64,000 bases of DNA, from contig NZ_JAGQBW010000008.1 in NCBI RefSeq assembly GCF_024345835.1, forward strand, positions 62,001 to 126,000, in the 5' to 3' direction. The notes below the pieces were generated by a model. It ran no database searches. It worked only from the letters and a program-made list of their open reading frames with translations, and was not told where the DNA came from. This document shows positions 14,635 to 21,833 of the stretch, in pieces. Every line of letters starts with the position of its first letter. The first letter of the stretch is position 1. The position numbers were made by a program, and so were the translations under genes. The stretch comes from Synechococcus sp. HJ21-Hayes. Its GTDB lineage: Bacteria > Cyanobacteriota > Cyanobacteriia > PCC-6307 > Cyanobiaceae.

Positions 14635-14916
14635 TCAGGGCGACGAGGACTTCTCCTGGGGCTGTGCGCCACCAACGTCGAGGCCAAGGAGCCACCGCAA
14701 GAGTTCCGGGTCGCTGGTTTCCAGCTCCCAGAGACCATCGAGCCAGGGCCTGAGCGCACCCCGACGGACCAGCCCATCGAAAGCTGCCTGGGCCTGCTCG
14801 GGTGTGACCGCCGTGCCGATTCGTTCGGTGATCCACTCGAGCATGTGAGGTGGACGCAGGAAGACAGCCACGAGGTTGAGCGGGTTGCGGACCCAATGCT
14901 GATGCCTCCAGCACAT
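14635..14916 (-). CDS. Hypothetical protein or remnant, 93 aa
   Basis: Reverse-strand frame from ATG 14916: MCWRHQHWVRNPLNLVAVFL, then LEWITERIGTAVTPEQAQAA and LVRRGALRPWLDGLWELE. The helix-turn pattern (VTPEQAQAAFDGLVRRGAL) resembles a winged-helix end. The frame remains open upstream into the forward-strand nuclease gene, so a 5' truncation is possible. No promoter is visible. Confidence 0.35.
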   Translation of the reverse strand: MCWRHQHWVRNPLNLVAVFLRPPHMLEWITERIGTAVTPEQAQAAFDGLVRRGALRPWLDGLWELETSDPELLRWLLGLDVGGAQPQEKSSSP

Positions 14917-15039
14917 GCATGCCTTAGCCGCAGAGTCACGGCCTGGCGTCAGTTCGCGGGAGTACAGGAGGTGAGTGCCCGTCAGGCCCTGGCGCTCCGT
15001 GGGCCACTCGTGGATCCTGTTGGCAGCAGTTGAAGGGCA

Positions 15040-15561
15040 ATGGCGACGGGACGCAATGATTGGCTCCGGTTGCCGGTGGTGACTGCCGGCTCGGAGTACC
15101 TGGTGATGGGGCACCTGATGCGCCGAAACATCCTCACCTACAAAGCACCACCAGGAAATGAGGGCTATGACCTGATCAGCATTCACCCCGATCCACGGCA
15201 TCAGCCAGGACCCGAGGAGAAGGCGCAGATCCGGGTGCAGGTCAAGAGTCGCTATGCAACGGACTGCGATCGGGGTTTCCCCGTGAAGGAGAGAAGCCTA
15301 GACGCCTTCGACTACTTGATCGTTGCCTTCCTAAACATCGGAAACTTCTACGGCAAGAACGATGGCAGCACTGGTGCCGAGCAGCCCGAGTTCTACACGC
15401 TGTCCCAAGAGTTCATCAGAGAGCATCACGACTCAAGCTCAACCTGGGAAAAGGTCAAACTTAAACGGTTACAAGAAGAGATTGAGCCTTTCAAGAATGA
15501 GAAGGGATTTGAGCTGATCGCAATCGACCTTGGCATCCCTCTGCCAAAGAAGAACCGCTGA
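15040..15561 (+). CDS. PD-(D/E)XK-like nuclease-family protein
   Basis: 173 residues. N-terminal [20 protein letters not shown] and NEGYDLISI lead to [20 protein letters not shown], giving an E...D...Q-x-K core like DUF4365/Mrr-type fold proteins, in which Gln-x-Lys replaces Glu-x-Lys. The C terminus is a Lys-rich helix. It is followed after 20 bases by the HNH gene and they probably form a pair. Position next to the end of the BREX operon suggests an accessory defence role, but this is inference. Confidence 0.6.
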   Translation: MATGRNDWLRLPVVTAGSEYLVMGHLMRRNILTYKAPPGNEGYDLISIHPDPRHQPGPEEKAQIRVQVKSRYATDCDRGFPVKERSLDAFDYLIVAFLNIGNFYGKNDGSTGAEQPEFYTLSQEFIREHHDSSSTWEKVKLKRLQEEIEPFKNEKGFELIAIDLGIPLPKKNR

Positions 15562-15581
15562 TCAGGACCTGGAAGACAGCA

Positions 15582-16238
15582 ATGAAGTTCAGGCTCATCC
15601 AATCAAACAACCGAGGACTTGTTACCCGAGTGGGTGACCGGACCTACGCACGCAGCCGCCCAGCAAAGGGAGAGGAGCACTGCGAGCTGCCGACATTGTT
15701 CATCTGGGCAAATAAGCCCAGACGTCTTGTGGCTCGCTGCTGGACCCGCTGGACAGGAGAGAAGCTCGAGCGTGACTTCATCTATGAGGTGACGCGCTTT
15801 CGAGACGTCATCGATCTTCGAGGCGATACCCGCTATCACCAATGGTGCTCTCAACAGCTTCGGGAGCAGATGTGGAACATGAAGGAACCGGTTGCGGATG
15901 TCAGCGAGGAGCGCTGTCCTGAGCCCGAGACTGTTCATGAGCCTGACCGGCACAAGACCACGCGTTATCTCGAGCGAAGAAAAACACGACTGAGAACCCA
16001 GACGCCTTTGCTGACAGAGGAAGAAAAAGGGATCATTTCTGATCTCTATCAGCTCAGGGACTCACTCAATCAGGCTGCAGGCTATATCGCATACCACGTG
16101 GACCACATTAAGCCGCTAGCCCGGGGAGGCCTGCATCACCCAAGCAACTTGAGAGTAACAACATGCCGCGAAAACATGACCAAAGGGACGAAAGAATGGG
16201 AGGTGCCTCCTCCTGATCATCAAGTGATCGCTGGCTAG
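15582..16238 (+). CDS. HNH endonuclease-domain protein
   Basis: 218 residues. N-terminal half unrecognised. The C-terminal HNH motif is clear: AYHVDHIKPLARGGLHHPSN followed by LRVTTCRENMTKG, supplying the His-Asn-His metal site of the beta-beta-alpha fold. It lacks the paired CxxC zinc knuckles of many HNH proteins. It overlaps the end of brxA by 4 bases, tail to tail. Could be restriction-type or homing-type; the neighbouring nuclease-fold gene favours a two-gene nuclease module. Confidence 0.7.
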   Translation: MKFRLIQSNNRGLVTRVGDRTYARSRPAKGEEHCELPTLFIWANKPRRLVARCWTRWTGEKLERDFIYEVTRFRDVIDLRGDTRYHQWCSQQLREQMWNMKEPVADVSEERCPEPETVHEPDRHKTTRYLERRKTRLRTQTPLLTEEEKGIISDLYQLRDSLNQAAGYIAYHVDHIKPLARGGLHHPSNLRVTTCRENMTKGTKEWEVPPPDHQVIAG

Positions 16239-16981
16239 CTGGCTTGCGGTGCCTTGAGTTCAACCATGTCACCATCGACTCCTTGGCGATGAAGGTCGAA
16301 GACGGGCTCTTCTCTGAGGTCTGCCATGGTTAGCGAGTGGGTGAAAGGGAATAAGGCTGCATGATCCAGAAGCTGATTGGCAGGCAGGGAATGATGCTCA
16401 TTGTCGAGCAGGAGCGCCTCGCACAGCAGTAGCGCAATCTCTTTGGAGACGGGCAGAGACTTTGGAGCTCGTCCATAAACGCCCCTGGTCTCGGTGTCTG
16501 CAAGAGCTCCCCAGTCCACAAGCGAACGGATGATCCGCTGCGTGGACTTCACCAGCACTGGACGCTCAGACCATTGCGCCACCATCCTCTTGGTGAGCTG
16601 GGCGAGGGAGAAGGTGTCCTGCAGTGTGAGCAGACGCCCTGCAGTTGCGACGACATCAGAGAAGACGGGATAGCTGGCGATCGCCATCGCCCAGTGCAAG
16701 GCGAGATGGTCACGCACTTTCGATACCTGGAAGGCGGCTACCGCCCGTGTCTTCAGGGGTTCAACAGCAGGAGGAACCTTGCCCCAGATCCTGGTGAGGA
16801 CCGTCATGGTCTTGCCACGATCGCTATTGCATTTTTCTCCGCTCACCTTCCCTTCGAGGTAGTCCCACATTCCGGCCCTGAGTTCTTCCAGGGAGTCTCC
16901 GGCTGCTACCCGGCTGGCTGTCACCTCCAGCCAGTCGAGCGCCAGACGCCGATCAAAACCAATGATTTTGCGCCTGCTCAT
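16235..16981 (-). CDS. brxA: BREX protein BrxA (DUF1819)
   Basis: 248 residues. MSRRKIIGFDRRLALDWLEV, then the conserved RIWGKVPPAVEPLKTRAV and LALHWAMAIASYPVFSDVV segments, and a winged-helix part (TKRMVAQWSERPVLVKSTQR) match DUF1819/BrxA, a small DNA-binding protein needed in several BREX types. The start overlaps the stop of pglZ (ATGA). It is the last gene of the operon, the position it has in type 3 BREX. Intact. Confidence 0.85.
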   Translation of the reverse strand: MSRRKIIGFDRRLALDWLEVTASRVAAGDSLEELRAGMWDYLEGKVSGEKCNSDRGKTMTVLTRIWGKVPPAVEPLKTRAVAAFQVSKVRDHLALHWAMAIASYPVFSDVVATAGRLLTLQDTFSLAQLTKRMVAQWSERPVLVKSTQRIIRSLVDWGALADTETRGVYGRAPKSLPVSKEIALLLCEALLLDNEHHSLPANQLLDHAALFPFTHSLTMADLREEPVFDLHRQGVDGDMVELKAPQAS

Positions 16982-19008
16982 GCCGGCTCCTGGATGCGCA
17001 CGAAGGGAACCAGGACCTCTTCCAGCGCGATCCCTCCATGGCCGAGCGTTTCCTTGCCCTGGGCGAGAAAGGCATCCACCCCGCGGGGAAGCAAAACGGA
17101 ATAGTCAGTGGGCAGGCCGGGTCCTGGCCACAGGAGAGCGCTTGGTAGAGCCTGCTGCACCTGCGCCCGCAGCACGTCGTCGCGGAACACCCAGGCCCGC
17201 TCTCCCTTTTCCTCCGGAACAGTGCCCACGTTGGGACGACCGATCCCCTTGGCAGCAACGTTGCCGTGATCTGCGGTGACGTACACGGTGAAGTCCTGCA
17301 CCAGCAGGGAGTCGATCAAAGCTCGGAAGGCCCCCTGCTGGCTCCACTGGCGCACCTGCGCATGCAACCCTCCGAGGCCGGTGACAACGCCGTGCAGCAT
17401 TTCATCAACCTTGCCGACGACGATGCCAAGCGCCCGGCAGGTTGGGCGAGAGGCGAATTCCTTGACCTTCTCCAGCAGCTCGCTGTCGGCCTCCTGCGAC
17501 CCCTGCCTGACGTAGGCCACAGCCGGACCCAGCAGGCCCTGCTCACCCCAAAAGCGCTCCCAGTGCTTGGGCTCCTTGCTGGTGGTGCCAATGCTCTGGG
17601 GGAAGAACATCGGGGCCTCTGCCGCGAAGATCGTTTGCCGGGAGACGGAGGTGATCGTGGGCACCCAGGCCCAGCAGACGCTCTCCTTGAGATCGAGCCC
17701 GCCAAGGGAGTCGCGCAGCAGCAGCCACTGGTCGAGGGCGAGACCATCGACGACCACCAGCGCGAGCCGCTTGGAGCCGCCGGCCTGCTGGTGAGCCAGG
17801 AAGTGAGCGACCTTGTCGAGGGTGATGGGCCTGGGGAGGGCCGGCAGCGATGACAACGCGCTGTAGCGCTGGAGCATCCAGCTCCCAAAGCCCTCCTCCA
17901 GGGCCAGCTGCAGGCGATCGAGCTGGGCGCTGGTCTCCGGGCTGAGGGAGCCACTGAGCTCGGTTCGCAGCACCTGCGCCTCGGCCCAGCGCAGAGCGAA
18001 CAGCTCCCAGTCGCCGTGGGTGGCAGCAGCGCCTGGCAGTTCCTCCTCCAACAGCGGCAGCAGACGTTCCAGCCGGAGAGCTGTGTTCTCTTCCTGCTTG
18101 CCCACCACGCCGAGACGCATCCAGCCCGCTGGCACCGCGTCGGCAGCAATCGCCGTGGTGGGCTCCAGCAGGCCCTCGGCAAAGAGGTTGTCGATGAAGA
18201 CGCGTATGTCGTCGTGATCAAACGGCAGCAGCTCGGGCCCGGGGAGCTGCGGAGCCGGCGGCTCACGCCCAGGAACCACCGCACACCCCTTGGCCTGCAG
18301 AAACACCGGCCAGCGCTCCTGGAGGAAGGAGAAGAAGGCTCCACGGTTGGGTAGCAGGCGCTCGAGGGGCCACTGCCGCCACTGCTTCTGGAGGCAGAGC
18401 TGCTCCAACAGGCGCTGATCGAGTAGGGGCGGGAGTTGTTGCTGGCGCAAATGGCGCCGCAGCAATAGGCGGAGCAGATCGACAGGTTGCCGGATCTGGC
18501 CAGGCACCACCTCGTAGAGGTGGTTGAGAAGGAAGTCCTGGGTGGCGTTGGCCCCCAGCTGCCCTGGGTTGACCCGCTGCAGGGCTTCACTCAAGGCATC
18601 GAACTGGCTGGGCTCGAGCTGGGAGAGAGCGTTGGGGTCGAGGCTGGGAAACAGGCTGGGCAGGCTGAAGCTGAACTCACGCTGGCTGGCGCGGGCCTCA
18701 GACAGGAGGTCGTAGGGGAGAACGGTGTAGACGGAGGCCTCGCCGCCGTTCACGACAACAACATGCAGCAGCTCTCCTGCCTCCCAGCGGGGCCGGCAGC
18801 GATGCTCAAACAGGTAGCGAAAGGCTACGGGGTCTTCGTAGGCCAGCAGCTCATAGCCCCGCTCGGCCACAACAGAGCGGAGGACAGGTTCGGCGAACAG
18901 CTGGTCGGGATCGTTGACGACCGTGAGCCGGCTAGCCGTGGCGCTCTCGACGGTGAAGCACTCCAGTAATGGCTGGCGCCAGCTCGAGGTCGGGTCGAGG
19001 TGTCCCAT
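16978..19008 (-). CDS. pglZ: BREX alkaline-phosphatase-like protein PglZ
   Basis: 676 residues from ATG 19008, which shares a base with the brxHII stop (TGATG). Metal-site motifs of the PglZ domain are visible: LALVVVDGLALDQWLLL (first Asp) and VTADHGNVAAKGIGRP (Asp-His-Gly). The N-terminal half is the long helical region typical of type 3 PglZ. PglZ is essential to BREX; its enzymatic substrate is unsettled. Intact. A longer frame to 19095 exists but lies inside brxHII. Confidence 0.9.
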   Translation of the reverse strand: MGHLDPTSSWRQPLLECFTVESATASRLTVVNDPDQLFAEPVLRSVVAERGYELLAYEDPVAFRYLFEHRCRPRWEAGELLHVVVVNGGEASVYTVLPYDLLSEARASQREFSFSLPSLFPSLDPNALSQLEPSQFDALSEALQRVNPGQLGANATQDFLLNHLYEVVPGQIRQPVDLLRLLLRRHLRQQQLPPLLDQRLLEQLCLQKQWRQWPLERLLPNRGAFFSFLQERWPVFLQAKGCAVVPGREPPAPQLPGPELLPFDHDDIRVFIDNLFAEGLLEPTTAIAADAVPAGWMRLGVVGKQEENTALRLERLLPLLEEELPGAAATHGDWELFALRWAEAQVLRTELSGSLSPETSAQLDRLQLALEEGFGSWMLQRYSALSSLPALPRPITLDKVAHFLAHQQAGGSKRLALVVVDGLALDQWLLLRDSLGGLDLKESVCWAWVPTITSVSRQTIFAAEAPMFFPQSIGTTSKEPKHWERFWGEQGLLGPAVAYVRQGSQEADSELLEKVKEFASRPTCRALGIVVGKVDEMLHGVVTGLGGLHAQVRQWSQQGAFRALIDSLLVQDFTVYVTADHGNVAAKGIGRPNVGTVPEEKGERAWVFRDDVLRAQVQQALPSALLWPGPGLPTDYSVLLPRGVDAFLAQGKETLGHGGIALEEVLVPFVRIQEPA

Positions 19009-21833
19009 CAGGCCATAGCGGGAGCCAGGGAGACAAGCTGAAGCAGCGTCAGCGAGGGCAGGGTTTCCTGGCGCCGCTGGAACTCCTGCCGCCACTGCTG
19101 CTCCTCCTGCTCCAGCTGGGCGCGGCGGAAATCGCGAACCTGGGGAAGACCGAGCTGCTCGATCGCGCGCTGGCGGGCGGCAAAGGCCAGCTCCTGTTTG
19201 CGCCGCTCACGCTCCAGCCTTTGCTGGTGTTTGGCCTGCAGCTCATCGAAGAGGGGTCTGCCGTGCTGTTGAGCCAGCTGGTGGGCGTTGTCGTAGGCCT
19301 GCGCAGCCTCCAGCGGGGAGAGCTGGCCCTCTGGGAGGAGCTGCAGCTCCACCTCAAGGCTGATCAGCCGCTCCCAGATCAGACGAGCCGTGGGCTCCAG
19401 CACCCTTCCTTCCGTGGAGAGAAAGAGCGGGAGCATGCGCTGGCTGCGGCCCTCACTGGTCTGCACGGCCACCCGCCAGAGCGACCAGAGACCAGACACC
19501 TTGCCGGCGAGTTCTGGAAGGTGCAGAACCGGCACGGTCATCCCCGGTGCCCTGGGCGGCAGCGCTGCCGTGAGGGCACGCAGCCTCGGCTCCTCGAGGC
19601 TGAGGTGCAGCAGCCCCGCCTCTTTGGCGCTCTGCCGGCTGAAGGTGGCTCTGAGGTCACGGTGCCCATCGGGCCAGCGCAGATCCAGGCCACCAGCGGG
19701 GTTTGGCCGCACCTGTGCACCTTCCTCGGCCTGGGTTTGCAGCCAGGAGAGGGTCATGCGCTCGGTCCAGAAGGGCATCAGGTGGCCGGCAACGCGCTGG
19801 GCCGCCTGGGGATCGAGTTCCTCCGAGCTGGAGAGCAAGGAGGCGCCGTCATGGGCGGACTGGGCTCGGGCGCGGATCGCCTCGGCGAGAGCTGCCGCGC
19901 GGGCCTCCGCCTCTTCTGGGGTCAGAACGGCGTTGACGTAGAGCTGCTGGAAGTCGAGCCCGTTCTCTTCGGAATCGAGCACATCGGAGAGCTTGTCGAC
20001 GCCAAACTCCTGCAGGATCCGCTCGAGCTTTTCTTCCAGCACCTCCCGCACCCTTAGCTCGACGGTGTCCTCCAGGGCGAAGTTGAGGGCCCGCACCACA
20101 TGAGCCTGGCCGATGCGATCGACCCGGCCGATGCGCTGCTCCAGCTTCATCGGATTCCAGGGCAGGTCGTAATTGATGATCACGTGGCAGAACTGCAGGT
20201 TCAGGCCCTCGCCGCCGGCATCAGTGGAGATCAGGATCTGGGCCTCATTCGCGAAGGCCCGCTGGGCGCCCTTGCGCTCCTCCAGGTTCATGGAGCCGTT
20301 GAGCACCACGACGGGATAACCGCGCTGCTCCAAGATCTCCGACAGCATCTTCTGGGTGGGTACGAACTCGGTGAACAGCAGCACCTTGAGGGCTGGGTCG
20401 TTCTCGTCCCGCTGCAGCTGCTGGATCGTGTCGAGCAGGGCCTGGGCTTTGACGTCGATTCCCCGGGCCTCGCAGCGGCGGGCAGCGGAGAGCAGCAGCT
20501 CCACCTCGGCGCGTTCATTCTTGAGCTCCTTGAGGCGGCTGTTGAGCAGGGTTTCGAGCTGTTCCTGGCCCTCCAACTCAGCCCAATCCTCACCCACATC
20601 TTCCCCAAACAACGTGAGCTGGCCGGTGGGCAGCTCCAACACCTGCAGGCGCCGCTCCAGGGCGGTGCGAATCGCAGCGGTGCTGGAGGTGACCAACCGC
20701 TGCATCAGGATCATCAGGAAGCCAACGCCGGGCTGCTTGTCGCGCAGGGCCTGGTTGTAGCCCTCACGCACGTACTCGGTGACGGCGTCGTAGAGCACCC
20801 GCTGCTCCAGCCGGGCGCTATCCCAGGCGACGGAGACGAGCTGGGTATGGCGCGGCTGAAAGAGTGGCTCTCCCTTGTCGTTGATGGCCCGGCGCTTTTC
20901 GGTGCGGATCACGTAGGGGGCGACGTTCTCCCGGGTGACCGAGCTGTCGTCGGGAAGGGCGTCGGGATCGAGGAAACCGAGCAGGCGGCGGAAGGCATCG
21001 GTCTTGCCCTGGTGCGGAGTGGCAGAGAGCAGCAGCAGATAGGGAGAGGCTTGGGAGAGCCCCTGCCCGAGGCGGTAGCGGGCCACGGTTTCGGTGGAGC
21101 CGCCGAGGCGGTGGGCCTCATCGATCACCACCAGATCCCAGCCCGCGTTGATCAGGTCGTCGAAGCGTTCGCGGTTGTAGCGAGCCACCTGATCAGGGCT
21201 CCAGCCGCGGCGGGAGTCCATCGGTTTGACGGAATCGAGGGTGCAGACCACCTGGTTGTGCTGCTTCCAGAGGTTCTCCTCGGGGCCGACGCCCAGCAGC
21301 TGCCGCCAGGCAGCGAAGTTTCCGGGCTGCACCAGGTGGAAGGTTTCGTTGAAGTGGGTGTCGAGTTCACTCACCCACTGGCTCACCAAACCAGCCGGTG
21401 CAATCACCAGAGAACGCTTGACCAGCCCGCGGACTTTGAGCTCTCGAATCACCAGGCCAGCCTCGATGGTTTTACCGAGGCCCACTTCATCGGCCAGCAG
21501 GTAGCGGACGCGATCACCGGCCATGGCGCGTTGCAGCGCCTGGAGCTGGTGGGGCAAGGGGATGACAGAACCTTCCAGTGGGGCAACCAGGGCGTCGTGC
21601 TCAAAGGCATCGAGGATGCGCGACGCAGCTGCAACGAAGCTGAGCTGGTGAAGGCTGGTGGGGCTGGCCTGCTCCAGGGTTTGCAGTCGCGCGACCGGCA
21701 GACGAACCACGGCATCGCGACGGGTCAGCCAGACCTGGGCCGTGGGGATGCCCCATAGGTCTTCCACAGCGATTAGCCGGCAGGGCTCGCCGTGATCCAG
21801 CGAGTGACACCAGTCGCCGGCTGCGAAACTCAT
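19008..21833 (-). CDS. brxHII: BREX type 3 SNF2-like helicase BrxHII
   Basis: 941 residues. Helicase motifs in order: LADEVGLGKTIEAGLVI (Walker A), LVVIDEAHRLGG (DEAH box), LLLSATPHQGKTDAFRRLL (motif III), then a C-terminal RecA lobe with ISTDAGGEGLNLQFCHVI and EQRIGRVDRIGQ. The long C-terminal extension is typical of BrxHII. The start overlaps the pglX stop (ATGA). Expected role: DNA translocation within the type 3 BREX complex. Confidence 0.9.
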   Translation of the reverse strand: MSFAAGDWCHSLDHGEPCRLIAVEDLWGIPTAQVWLTRRDAVVRLPVARLQTLEQASPTSLHQLSFVAAASRILDAFEHDALVAPLEGSVIPLPHQLQALQRAMAGDRVRYLLADEVGLGKTIEAGLVIRELKVRGLVKRSLVIAPAGLVSQWVSELDTHFNETFHLVQPGNFAAWRQLLGVGPEENLWKQHNQVVCTLDSVKPMDSRRGWSPDQVARYNRERFDDLINAGWDLVVIDEAHRLGGSTETVARYRLGQGLSQASPYLLLLSATPHQGKTDAFRRLLGFLDPDALPDDSSVTRENVAPYVIRTEKRRAINDKGEPLFQPRHTQLVSVAWDSARLEQRVLYDAVTEYVREGYNQALRDKQPGVGFLMILMQRLVTSSTAAIRTALERRLQVLELPTGQLTLFGEDVGEDWAELEGQEQLETLLNSRLKELKNERAEVELLLSAARRCEARGIDVKAQALLDTIQQLQRDENDPALKVLLFTEFVPTQKMLSEILEQRGYPVVVLNGSMNLEERKGAQRAFANEAQILISTDAGGEGLNLQFCHVIINYDLPWNPMKLEQRIGRVDRIGQAHVVRALNFALEDTVELRVREVLEEKLERILQEFGVDKLSDVLDSEENGLDFQQLYVNAVLTPEEAEARAAALAEAIRARAQSAHDGASLLSSSEELDPQAAQRVAGHLMPFWTERMTLSWLQTQAEEGAQVRPNPAGGLDLRWPDGHRDLRATFSRQSAKEAGLLHLSLEEPRLRALTAALPPRAPGMTVPVLHLPELAGKVSGLWSLWRVAVQTSEGRSQRMLPLFLSTEGRVLEPTARLIWERLISLEVELQLLPEGQLSPLEAAQAYDNAHQLAQQHGRPLFDELQAKHQQRLERERRKQELAFAARQRAIEQLGLPQVRDFRRAQLEQEEQQWRQEFQRRQETLPSLTLLQLVSLAPAMA

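Noticed and set aside
16574-17104. Forward frame antisense to brxA and pglZ
   Set aside because: No motif, and it overlaps two well-supported BREX genes.
20100-21758. A 552-codon open frame antisense to brxHII
   Set aside because: It mirrors codon bias of the helicase gene on the other strand, has no domain and reads as low-complexity Gly/Val/His/Leu sequence.
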